Shown here: piece after piece, positions 8,881-16,973 of the stretch
Position numbering within the stretch: the first letter of the stretch is position 1
Layout: each line of letters opens with the position of its first letter
Assembly (NCBI GenBank): GCA_041917975.1
Contig: JAYRWN010000435.1
Location: 1 to 20,150 of the forward strand
Source: JAYRWN01 sp041917975
Lineage (GTDB): Bacteria > Bacteroidota > Bacteroidia > Chitinophagales > Saprospiraceae
DNA length: 20,150 nt
Reading direction: 5' to 3'
Translations under genes and position numbers: made by a program
Notes under the pieces: generated by a model
The model's database searches: none
Told to the model about the DNA's origin: nothing
What the model saw: the letters and a program-made list of their open reading frames with translations, nothing else

Positions 8881-10461
8881 TTATTTCTTATCCCACCATA
8901 GTTTGGTAACTCCATTGTCCGGACCACCAAGTAAACCAGCAGCAGCTTTTGCAGCATCAGCGTTGGTGGTGTATTCAGTAGTTACAAAAGGTACCCGGCG
9001 TGGAATAGAAGTCACCGGTATTGCCGGATCGTCCGTGTTAAGACGTGGATATAAAGCGGGGTATCCGGTACGACGACGCTCAGCCCAGGCTTCCCAGCTG
9101 TTAGGATATAATGCGATCCATTTCTGGGTGATAATTTGTTCCAATTGGCGTTCGGTACTACCGGATTCGTCAAAGGCCACAGCAACGGTTGATACGGCCG
9201 GTGTAGCATTATCAACACCCATGGGTACATTTGTACTTGAGACATAATCGGCTCCACTCAAATCAGTACCACTCAGGCCATACTCAGCAAATGAGGCTTT
9301 AATACCCTGTTCATAATAGGCTTTGGCAGTACCTCCTCCCATATTCCAGCCGACCAATGCACCTTCAGCGCGCAAAAAGAAAGCTTCAGAGGTTTTTATC
9401 AGGGGCCAGTTTGGACCGGCTGATTCCGCCAAAATATATGGCCCGGCCATATCTGAAGCTATATTATTAAATGCGATTCCTTGTTTTGCTTCTTTTGTTT
9501 GACCGTTGCGCATACCTTCAAAGGGAAAACTTACACCTGCCGGGTCATCTGATGCATCAGGCGTTTTGGCGGGAGAGAAAAAATTAGCCATTCTCGGATC
9601 GCGGTAACCTTTCAGAATACTTTCCATATCAGCACTCATGCGGAATTCTCCCCATTGGGTAATGGTGGTATAACCATTCCGCCAGTTGTTGCTGGTTTTA
9701 ATGTAACCATCATCGGCAACTGCTTCCAACACTCCATCAGCCACAGCTTTTTCGGCATTAGTTTTGGCTAAAGTTGAATTGGCATATCTAGCCCTCAGAG
9801 CCAGTCTTAAGCGAAGTGTATTGGCAAACTTTAACCACCGGGTTACATTTCCTCCATATACAACATCATTTGTCCCCAAGAAGGAAGTTTTTCCGGTATT
9901 GCTTTTTAGAACTGCAATCGCTTCATCCAAGGTTTTGAAAAAGTCTTCATAGATTTTATCCTGAGCATCGAACGGCACGGATTTTTCACCATTCCCAAAT
10001 TGAGAATAAGGTATAGGTCCCCAATAATCAGTCATACGATGATAGGCAAAAACTCGCCACACCTTAAAAATGGCATTTTCAACATCATATCCATTTTCCT
10101 TAGAGAAGTCTTCCACATATTTTATTTGTGGAGCGGCATCACGGTAAAAGTCAACATAAGCTCCGTCTAACCAGCGACCCACAAGAGTGAATTTGTCTGA
10201 ATCGAAGTTAGGAGCAGTTGTAGCCATATAGTTGGCATAAATGTCAGCAAACAAAGAATGTGCAAGCTGAAATGAGCCCCGATCATTAAACCCAATATGT
10301 ACAGGCGTATACAACGCTGCAGCTGCTACCAGACCAAATGAACCTTGGTCCAGTTTGTCAACGGTAAGATTTTTGGGATCAGTATTGATATCATCAAAAC
10401 TGTCCGTACAAGCAGATACCAGGAGTATCGCTGAGGTGAAAATTAATAATAGTTTATTCAT
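8881..10461 (-). CDS. susD: SusD/RagB-family outer-membrane nutrient-binding lipoprotein
   Basis: From the ATG at 10461 the protein has 526 residues and starts MNKLLLIFTSAILLVSAC, with a good lipobox (VSAC, Cys18). An upstream in-frame ATG at 10488 would overlap the SusC stop and push the signal peptide inward, so I chose the later one. Family marks are DDINTDPKNLT after the lipid anchor, TDYWGPIPYSQF, and LKFANTLRLRLALR in the TPR-like helical part. SusD proteins cap the SusC channel and bind oligosaccharide or peptide at the cell surface. The start is 13 nt after the SusC stop, typical of a co-transcribed pair. A strong terminator follows. Which substrate it binds cannot be told from sequence. 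Confidence 0.93.
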   Translation of the reverse strand: MNKLLLIFTSAILLVSACTDSFDDINTDPKNLTVDKLDQGSFGLVAAAALYTPVHIGFNDRGSFQLAHSLFADIYANYMATTAPNFDSDKFTLVGRWLDGAYVDFYRDAAPQIKYVEDFSKENGYDVENAIFKVWRVFAYHRMTDYWGPIPYSQFGNGEKSVPFDAQDKIYEDFFKTLDEAIAVLKSNTGKTSFLGTNDVVYGGNVTRWLKFANTLRLRLALRARYANSTLAKTNAEKAVADGVLEAVADDGYIKTSNNWRNGYTTITQWGEFRMSADMESILKGYRDPRMANFFSPAKTPDASDDPAGVSFPFEGMRNGQTKEAKQGIAFNNIASDMAGPYILAESAGPNWPLIKTSEAFFLRAEGALVGWNMGGGTAKAYYEQGIKASFAEYGLSGTDLSGADYVSSTNVPMGVDNATPAVSTVAVAFDESGSTERQLEQIITQKWIALYPNSWEAWAERRRTGYPALYPRLNTDDPAIPVTSIPRRVPFVTTEYTTNADAAKAAAGLLGGPDNGVTKLWWDKK

Positions 10462-10474
10462 ACTAGTTAATTTA

Positions 10475-13400
10475 TTAAAATTCAACATTTAAAGAAAGGC
10501 CCAGGGAACGAGTCGTGGGCAATGAAAATGCTTCTCGTCCTTCACCATCATTTCCGGTACCAACGGTAATCTCCGGGTCAATATATTTGGCCTTGTTAGA
10601 GATAAAAAACAGGTTTCTACCCACCAATGAAATCCTGGCCTTATATTTTGGAATACTATATCCTAAAATTAACTCGCGCAAGCGCACATTGGATGCATCC
10701 CTGATGAACGCCTCTCCGGTCGGCGCATTACGCCCCCCCACTTTGTTCCAGAATTTTTCAGAAGAGACTGCGATGGTATTTGCACTTCCATCCTGAGTAA
10801 CTGCTTCCTCATCAGGGAAAATATCTTTTCCAAAAACCACTCCGCCTTCACGACCTGGGACCGTATAATCCAAGAACCCATCACCTGCTAAAATAGCTTC
10901 ACTGAAGGCAGTGACAGATCCTCCCTGGCGTATATCAATCAGGAAACTCAAATTCCAGTTTTTATAAGAAAAAGCATTATTGATACCACCGAGCCAATCA
11001 GGGTTAAAATTGGCCACGTTCGTATTTATTCCGGCAGTGATCAAAGGAATTCCATCCGCACCTACGATGACCCGACCTTGGGCATCACGCTGAAATCCCC
11101 GGGTATAGATGGCTCCAAAAGGTTGCCCTTTTTCGATGATGTAAGAACGAATAAAATCGGTACCTTGATTCAATTGGGTAAGGCCTTCTGCTAAGTCGAG
11201 AACCAAGCTGGTGTTCTTGGCAAAATTGAAATTGATGTCCCAGTTAAAATCTGATTTATTAAGCACAGTTGCTCCTAAGACAATCTCAATACCTTTATTT
11301 TGAACGTCGGCTCCATTCAGGAACCGAGAGGTAATACCTGATGCAACCGGCGTAGAAACGGCAAATAACTGGTCAAAGGTGTTGGTTTTGTAATAAGTAA
11401 AATCAAGTCTGATTTTATTCTCTAAAAACCGTGCATCAAAACCGATTTCAGTACTTTGGGTTGTTTCTGGTCTAAGGTCGGCATTCGGCAAAGTTGGACT
11501 TAAGCTAACTGTACCATTAAATACGGACGCCCTTCTGGCCAACTGGTAAGGGTTAGTATCATTACCTACTTCAGCCCAGGATCCTCTTAATTTTAAGAAG
11601 GAAATAGCCGTTGGTAATTTCATCAAATCGGTGATTACTGCAGTCAAACCAAAAGAAGGATAAAAATACGAGCGGTTAGCCGCCGGCAAAGTAGAACTCC
11701 AGTCATTACGGCCTGAAAACTCTAGGAAAATGCTATTAAAAAAGCCCAAAGAACCAAAACCATAGACTGAATGTACATCTTTCTCACTGTAACTTTCTGA
11801 CGGTCTGGGATCAGCGGTGTTACCGAGAGCAAATAAGTTCTCAATATTAAAATTTACTCCGGATCCATTTACCTGGTCAAATTTGGTCTTCCGAATATTA
11901 CCTCCGGCATTCAGATCCAAAGAAATGTTATCGGTAATATTTTTATTAAAATTGAGTAAAACGTCAGAGTTCCACTCATATCCAAAGTTAAAGGTCTTTG
12001 AATAAGAACCACCCTGAGCCACGGTGTATGAGTCGGTCTTTCTGGTAAAATCAGTAAACTGATTGACCCGGTCTAAAGCAGAACGTCCCAAAATAGACAA
12101 CCCTTTGGCAATTTCATATCTCAAGGATACTAAGCCGGTAACCCTTTCCCGAAGACTTGGCTGCAGGATATTGTTAATGGTCCAGTACGGATTGCCACCG
12201 CCATTAAATCTAGGCAACCAGTAATGTTGCCGGTTTTGGCCTGAAGCATTAATAAACTCATAATGTTCAATATCCTCCGTACGAATATTCCGAGGTAGGA
12301 TGTAAAGGTAACGCAGGGGATTATCGTACCCTTCGCCTTGGCTTAAGATATTGGAAAACTCATCACGGATATAATTGACTTTCATATCACTGGTGAGCTT
12401 TGGTAATAACTTTGAGGTTACTCTTAAACCTAAGTTATGACTACCTAATTTATTCTTTGGAATTATACCACCGGCATCGGTATAGGTATAAGACATGTAA
12501 GTATTCGTTTTATCATTTTTAATATTTACCCCCAGGTTAGTGGCTAACGTGTGCCCAGTCTGGAAAAAATCTTTGATATTATCCGGTTGGCCTTCCAGAG
12601 CATAGGTCTGACCAAATAGAGAATAATTTGGATCATTCGACCAATGCGCTACCGATTGCCCAGTCATTTTAGGCCCCCAGGATGTGGTTGCTGCAGCGGC
12701 ATAATTGCCCGCTGATCCTTGACCATATTCATTTTGAAACTCTAATAAATGAATCGGGGATTCAGCTTGGAAAGTAAGGTTTAAGCTGGTGGTAACACCA
12801 TTACGTGCCCCTTTTCCTGATTTCGTAGTTATGATAATCGCTCCGTTATTGGCCCGGCTACCATATAATGCTGCGGCATTAGCCCCTTTGAGAACGGAGA
12901 TGTCTTCTATGTCATCCGGACTGATGTTACGGATATCTCCATTCATCACGATCCCGTCGACAATATAAAGAGGTTGGCTACTACCACTAATTGAACGATT
13001 GCCTCTCAGTAAAACTTTTGAGCCGCCACCAACACCTTCACCAGACGTAGTAACAGAAATACCTGCCACTTTACCAGAAAGTGAATTAAGTACATTGGTA
13101 GACCTGGCTTGCTGCAATTCCTTGGTACTAACACCTTGTGCGGCATAAGACAGAGCCTTTTTTTGTCTGGAAATACCTAAGGCAGTAACCACCACCTCTT
13201 CCAAATCAGAACCAAGTGACATAGCTAAATTAAGAGGAGATTGTCCAATGTAAGCAATCCTTTGAGTCGAGTATCCAACAAAAGAAAAAACCAGCGTAGC
13301 CGGTGATTTACCCAACGCCAAAGAATAAGATCCATCTGCATCCGACACAGTACCATTGGTGGTACCCTCTTCTAACACGGTTACCCCGATTAAAGGGTCT

Positions 13401-13525
13401 CCTGTCGCTTCATCAGTAATGACACCGGACACCGTTTGGGCGGTAGCCGTCCATCCCGACAGTACTAAAAGGAATAGCCACATCAATCGACCGGCTATTC
13501 GGTGTGTAAAACTAATCAACTTCAT
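10475..13525 (-). CDS. susC: SusC/RagA-family TonB-dependent outer-membrane transporter
   Basis: The protein has 1016 residues from the ATG at 13525; a GTG two codons earlier is open but less likely. It has a signal peptide (about 1-30, ending near WTATAQ) and then a carboxypeptidase-regulatory-like domain (about 31-105, VSGVITDEATGDPLIGVTV). A TonB-box-like EEVVVTALGI at 109-118 comes next. The plug carries the SusC signature LYIVDGI at 187-193 and SVLKGANAAALYGSRANNG at about 210-228. The remaining 780 residues form the beta-barrel, ending in the aromatic-terminal strand LGLSLNVEF. It would import a substrate captured by the partner SusD, driven by TonB. No STN domain and no ECF sigma/anti-sigma pair is seen, so regulation by that route is unsupported here. 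Confidence 0.95.
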   Translation of the reverse strand: MKLISFTHRIAGRLMWLFLLVLSGWTATAQTVSGVITDEATGDPLIGVTVLEEGTTNGTVSDADGSYSLALGKSPATLVFSFVGYSTQRIAYIGQSPLNLAMSLGSDLEEVVVTALGISRQKKALSYAAQGVSTKELQQARSTNVLNSLSGKVAGISVTTSGEGVGGGSKVLLRGNRSISGSSQPLYIVDGIVMNGDIRNISPDDIEDISVLKGANAAALYGSRANNGAIIITTKSGKGARNGVTTSLNLTFQAESPIHLLEFQNEYGQGSAGNYAAAATTSWGPKMTGQSVAHWSNDPNYSLFGQTYALEGQPDNIKDFFQTGHTLATNLGVNIKNDKTNTYMSYTYTDAGGIIPKNKLGSHNLGLRVTSKLLPKLTSDMKVNYIRDEFSNILSQGEGYDNPLRYLYILPRNIRTEDIEHYEFINASGQNRQHYWLPRFNGGGNPYWTINNILQPSLRERVTGLVSLRYEIAKGLSILGRSALDRVNQFTDFTRKTDSYTVAQGGSYSKTFNFGYEWNSDVLLNFNKNITDNISLDLNAGGNIRKTKFDQVNGSGVNFNIENLFALGNTADPRPSESYSEKDVHSVYGFGSLGFFNSIFLEFSGRNDWSSTLPAANRSYFYPSFGLTAVITDLMKLPTAISFLKLRGSWAEVGNDTNPYQLARRASVFNGTVSLSPTLPNADLRPETTQSTEIGFDARFLENKIRLDFTYYKTNTFDQLFAVSTPVASGITSRFLNGADVQNKGIEIVLGATVLNKSDFNWDINFNFAKNTSLVLDLAEGLTQLNQGTDFIRSYIIEKGQPFGAIYTRGFQRDAQGRVIVGADGIPLITAGINTNVANFNPDWLGGINNAFSYKNWNLSFLIDIRQGGSVTAFSEAILAGDGFLDYTVPGREGGVVFGKDIFPDEEAVTQDGSANTIAVSSEKFWNKVGGRNAPTGEAFIRDASNVRLRELILGYSIPKYKARISLVGRNLFFISNKAKYIDPEITVGTGNDGEGREAFSLPTTRSLGLSLNVEF

Positions 13526-13655
13526 ATCCACTATTTAAATGTTTAAAATATGTAATGCTTTAACAACGTTAACTCTCCCTGACTCGTGAATGAAAGTTCA
13601 AGATTATTATTAATATATTTCATTCTGGAGCTTAGGAGTAATGAACTTTTGGACT

Positions 13656-13697
13656 ATAAAAATCCCGTTTCATCTCTTTTTTGTGAAAAGACGAAAC
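13656..13697 (-). promoter_or_regulatory. Hairpin with T-run in the SusC leader, attenuator-like
   Basis: On the minus strand, GTTTCGTCTTTT pairs imperfectly with AAAAGAGATGAAAC (one mismatch and one bulge), then GGGATTTTTAT follows. The hairpin lies between the putative SusC promoter (13774-13781) and the SusC start (13525). It may be a leader attenuator, a second terminator for the upstream surface-protein gene, or chance. Confidence 0.3.
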
Positions 13698-13773
13698 AAC
13701 TAATCCGTTTTTTAATCCTTGAGATTTGTCACCGTATGTCTGGGCTCCTACCCATAAACACACCTGGACGCAA

Positions 13774-13781
13774 CAAATATA
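13774..13781 (-). promoter_or_regulatory. Putative -7 box TATATTTG for SusC
   Basis: TATATTTG on the minus strand exactly fits TAnnTTTG. No -33 TTG is seen at the usual distance. Initiation here implies a leader of about 240 nt before the SusC ATG. This is the only exact match I found in the 387-nt gap between the SusC start and the surface-protein gene. The gap otherwise holds two hairpins and no convincing gene. Confidence 0.35.
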
Positions 13782-13823
13782 TTAAACAGCTTAATTTTTT
13801 ATTAGTTAATTATTAACTTTTTA

Positions 13824-13872
13824 TTAAAAAAAATGGCTATCAGTCATTAACAACCTAGATTATTAGGCCATT
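13824..13872 (-). terminator. Probable terminator of the T9SS surface-protein gene
   Basis: On the minus strand AATGGC with adjacent TA pairs with TA-GCCATT (one G/C bulge), closing a loop of about 24 nt. It is followed directly by a T-run. It starts about 40 nt past the stop at 13913. The large loop lowers confidence. Confidence 0.5.
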
Positions 13873-13912
13873 GCCCTGATTTTCTGCAAATTATTTGTGT
13901 CTTACCATCTCC

Positions 13913-15964
13913 TTATTGACCATTGATCATCAACTTTGTCCTGTACACCTGGCCCCGGCTGGATACCCTTAAGATGTACATTCCCGGTGATAAAGCTGGC
14001 AGAGACCATGTAAGACCCTCGGGTTTAACCAATAAATAACGTCGGCCGGACAAATCAATGAGTTCGCCTTCGGTTATGGTGTTTGCCGGCGTATTCCAAA
14101 CTAAATTAAGGACTCTTCCAGCAGGATTAGGGTATACCTGCAAGGGTTGATCGTCTTGTGCTGAAATGGCAGTAGTGCTAAACCTTAAACAAACCGTGGT
14201 ATCTATACACCCGCCTTTTTGAATGACGGCAGCAAAAGTCCCCTCCGCAAGTGGTAAAAAAGTCCGCGCATTCGCTCCGGTTATCGGCATAAAACCGCGG
14301 GCACAATCCAGCCAGGAGAACGCGACTCCGGAACCTGCTGCTTCTCCGACCTGCAATCCCTGATCGGTATGGCTAATGGACGTGTCAATGGTTGTCACTG
14401 ATAATGTTAATACCACCAGTGAATCGCAACCTGAACTTGTATTCAGGGTGATGTCATAAATGCCACTCCGGTTCAAGGACAAATTTCCAAAGGTGTAACG
14501 CTCATCCTGACAAATGGAAGCAGATAACTCGGTTATTTTATTTTGACCAATGATCACATTAAAGGTATCCCTGGCCTGGCAAGCTGTAGTTCCGGTCGTA
14601 TAAATAACTGAGTAGCTCCCGGGAACACTCGCTGAGACATCGATTATTCCGGTTTGTCCCTGAATGACCAATCCATTTCCGGCATTAAAACTACCTCCAG
14701 TGGTGCCGTTAATGGTGGGAACCGGATCAGCGTCATCCGGGCAATAATTGACCATAGGATACGCAAGCTCAGCGGTAGCCGATGCAGTAATTGTCAGCGG
14801 GGTTGTACTGGTATCCGGGCAAGTCGAGCCCGTAGTGATGTAGCGTATGGTGTACGTTCTACCGGCCGTGCTGGCCGAAAGATCAATGAGTCCGCTTTGA
14901 CTGTTGAGATTTAAACCAGCCGGTGTAGCTGAAAACAGGCCTCCGGTCTTGCCAACGATGGTAGGCCGTGGATCAGCATCCGCCGCACAATATTGTGCCT
15001 GCGGATAGGTGATAGTGGCATCATCTTTAACCGTCACGGTAACGGCTAGGGTGTTGCATGTACCGGGGGTTACACATCCCCCTTCGGCACGTACAAAGTA
15101 CGTCGTAGTAACTGTCGGAGTTGCCACGAAAGAACCGTTGGCCGCGGCAGATAACTTGGTACCTCCGCAACTGCCGGAATACAATTGCCAGGTGGTAGCT
15201 CCTCCTAACGCACCAGTGACCGATAAGGTGGTCTGTTCACCAACACATAGGGTATTGTCCCCAGCCGTAAAGGCCGTAATACTGGGACTGGCACAGGCGG
15301 AAGCAGTATAGGTGACGCTTAACTTAGGCCGATTAGCAGCTGTAGCGTGCTCGCGGCTGGCAAAACGTTTAGCCGTGCGGTCCGTGGATTCATTGCCGAT
15401 GATTATCCATCCAAAGTTGGTAGCCGGGTTATTTAACCAGGCTTGAGCATCGGCCACCATCTGGGCAGAAGTCCAGTTATAATTTCCATTACCTCCCACG
15501 CTGACTGTGGCGCTGGCCGCAACTTTAAAATCGCCCCCGGCAGTACTCCAGGTGGCACTATTAAAAAAACGGTGAATCCAGGTGGCGTCATTGGTGGAAG
15601 CCGCTGCGCCACCCCCTTCCTGGCCATTGGCATTGGAGGTGCCTTCACCCCAATCTGCAGACACGGTATGAACACTCACATTCTGATTCCCTGTTACTGT
15701 GCGATCCATACGCAGAGTAAACGTTACCGCTGTAATGGTGGCCCCGGCAGGAATGCTGCTTAAATCAAATTTGACCAAGGCCCGCCGTTTAGCGTTGTTA
15801 TTCGTCGTTCCGGTAAACAACTCTGTGCCTGCGCCATTGCTGGTCGATCCGCTGGCACTTTCAAAGAGGGTGTTATCCTTCATCGCTTCCAAAGTCACTG
15901 TGGTTTGACTTTCCGCAAGACTAATATATAATAGACCTAAAGACAGCAACAGCAGCTTTCTCAT
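13913..15964 (-). CDS. T9SS-exported surface protein with CBM96/DNRLRE and Ig-like domains
   Basis: The protein has 683 residues. It opens with a signal peptide (MRKLLLLSLGLLYISLAES). A DNRLRE/CBM96-type beta domain spans about 20-220: KDNTLFE, RRALVKFDLSSIPAGATITAVTF, VADAQAWLNNPATNFGW, RPKLSVTYTA. This domain type binds glycans or packs cell-surface repeats. An Ig-like segment (about 225-310) follows, then two tandem related units sharing YC-DADP-PTI-G-TGG-F and Q-G-IDLSAS or IDVSAS, then a cysteine-rich beta segment. The last 80 residues form a Por_Secre_tail T9SS sorting domain (LQVYPNPAGRVLNLVW to GMYILRV and KLMINGQ). It is therefore exported and probably surface-attached. A two-box promoter and a terminator suggest a monocistronic unit. 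Ligand unknown. Confidence 0.88.
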   Translation of the reverse strand: MRKLLLLSLGLLYISLAESQTTVTLEAMKDNTLFESASGSTSNGAGTELFTGTTNNNAKRRALVKFDLSSIPAGATITAVTFTLRMDRTVTGNQNVSVHTVSADWGEGTSNANGQEGGGAAASTNDATWIHRFFNSATWSTAGGDFKVAASATVSVGGNGNYNWTSAQMVADAQAWLNNPATNFGWIIIGNESTDRTAKRFASREHATAANRPKLSVTYTASACASPSITAFTAGDNTLCVGEQTTLSVTGALGGATTWQLYSGSCGGTKLSAAANGSFVATPTVTTTYFVRAEGGCVTPGTCNTLAVTVTVKDDATITYPQAQYCAADADPRPTIVGKTGGLFSATPAGLNLNSQSGLIDLSASTAGRTYTIRYITTGSTCPDTSTTPLTITASATAELAYPMVNYCPDDADPVPTINGTTGGSFNAGNGLVIQGQTGIIDVSASVPGSYSVIYTTGTTACQARDTFNVIIGQNKITELSASICQDERYTFGNLSLNRSGIYDITLNTSSGCDSLVVLTLSVTTIDTSISHTDQGLQVGEAAGSGVAFSWLDCARGFMPITGANARTFLPLAEGTFAAVIQKGGCIDTTVCLRFSTTAISAQDDQPLQVYPNPAGRVLNLVWNTPANTITEGELIDLSGRRYLLVKPEGLTWSLPALSPGMYILRVSSRGQVYRTKLMINGQ

Positions 15965-16027
15965 ATAACAGTAATTAATAATTTAAAAATAAATTTAATG
16001 TTACCCCTCGGTTGTTGCAGCTTATAG

Positions 16028-16044
16028 ATCCTTTCCTGAAGGAT
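16028..16044. other. Short hairpin at the predicted 5' end of the surface-protein mRNA
   Basis: ATCCTT and AAGGAT pair perfectly around TCCTG. On the minus strand it lies immediately downstream of the putative -7 box, so it would form at the very 5' end of the transcript. It might protect the 5' end, mark a regulator site, or be chance. Confidence 0.25.
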
Positions 16045-16046
16045 TT

Positions 16047-16079
16047 CAAATATACAACATTCAACTTTTTTTTTTCAAC
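16047..16079 (-). promoter_or_regulatory. Two-box Bacteroidota promoter of the T9SS surface-protein gene
   Basis: On the minus strand a GTTG near the -33 position (16076-16079) is followed after 21 nt by an exact -7 box TATATTTG (16047-16054). Transcription would begin about 75 nt before the ATG at 15964. It is one of two matches in the window with both boxes, and the only one with an exact -7 box. Confidence 0.55.
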
Positions 16080-16175
16080 CTTTTTTGAGCGTGGTGGTCA
16101 GCATCAAAGCTCTGTGGTTTTTTTGCTATTGATATTTCTATCCTCTCCTGGTTATTTTTTCGAACCGATTGTGTG

Positions 16176-16799
16176 TCATCCAGCCGCTGGATACAACTGA
16201 AGCAGGTGAAGGTCTTTCTTCAGTTGGTGGGACGTAAAAAATTGTACAGCGGCCATGCCGATGGCCTTAGCACCTGCCACATTAGCCGGGTTGTCGTCAA
16301 TAAAAAGACTTTGGCTCGCCTCGATATTATTTCTGTGCAGCAACAGCTGATAAATCTCGGCGTACGGTTTTAACAACTTTTCCCGACCCGATACCACCAC
16401 ATCTTCAAACCAATGCAGAAAAGGATAAAGACCTTGTGCTATGGGATATGTTTGGGCTGACCAGTTGGTGATGGCGAATAAACGATAATCCTGGTGTTGT
16501 CGGTAATAATCCAGAATTTCAACAGACTCGTCCAGGCTCCCCTTTAACATCTCCGGCCAACGGTGATAATAAGCCAGGATGTGCTCCTCATATTGAGGCC
16601 ATTCGCTAGCCCGTTGTGCGCAGGCTTCGGCAAAATCCCGGCCGCCATCCAGCTGCTCATTCCAATGCCCATGACACACTTCCCGCAGAAAAAACTCCAT
16701 TTCCCCGGCATTCTCAAATAGTTTGCGGTATAAATATCGCGGGTTCCAATCAATAAGAACACCACCCAAATCGAACACAATATTCCGTATCTCAGCCAC
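16176..16799 (-). CDS. HAD-superfamily phosphatase, YihX-like
   Basis: The protein has 207 residues. HAD motif I is IVFDLGGVLIDW with nucleophile Asp10. The usual second Asp is replaced by Gly12, as in the YihX-like subgroup (DLGxV). Motif II is AITNWS (Thr111), motif III KLLKP (Lys144) and motif IV IDDN (Asp168, Asp169). A helical cap of about 60 residues lies between motifs I and II. The fold is that of HAD-IA hydrolases, which act on phosphate monoesters such as sugar phosphates or, less often, on haloacids; the substrate is not deducible. The start codon is GTG: no in-frame ATG precedes motif I before an upstream stop. It is divergent from the DUF155 gene across 174 nt. A TATTTTTG box at 16819-16826 on the minus strand could be its promoter. 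Confidence 0.9.
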   Translation of the reverse strand: MAEIRNIVFDLGGVLIDWNPRYLYRKLFENAGEMEFFLREVCHGHWNEQLDGGRDFAEACAQRASEWPQYEEHILAYYHRWPEMLKGSLDESVEILDYYRQHQDYRLFAITNWSAQTYPIAQGLYPFLHWFEDVVVSGREKLLKPYAEIYQLLLHRNNIEASQSLFIDDNPANVAGAKAIGMAAVQFFTSHQLKKDLHLLQLYPAAG

Positions 16800-16961
16800 C
16801 GTATTTATTTTTTGCGCCCAAAAATAATGGATAAAACCATTATGCTATGGTCCGGTAGAAAAACCACCCAGCCCGATCCATCTTTTCCAATAGGTCCAAA
16901 TATTTTACTCTGACCTTGCACAAACCTGGCGTCCCCGCACGCTTAAGAGTATTTTCCGGTG

Positions 16962-16969
16962 TAATTTTG
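16962..16969 (+). promoter_or_regulatory. Putative -7 box TAATTTTG for the DUF155 gene
   Basis: TAATTTTG is an exact TAnnTTTG match and ends only 4 nt before the ATG at 16974. If used, the mRNA would be leaderless or nearly so. No -33 TTG is visible at the normal spacing. Confidence 0.3.
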
Positions 16970-16973
16970 TACC

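Noticed and set aside
8783..9247. A 154-codon plus-strand frame
   Set aside because: It runs through the terminator and antisense to the conserved SusD C-terminus; its translation shows no domain.
13586..13816. A 76-codon plus-strand frame upstream of SusC
   Set aside because: AT-rich, no recognisable domain or ribosome-binding site, and it overlaps the SusC promoter and leader hairpin region.
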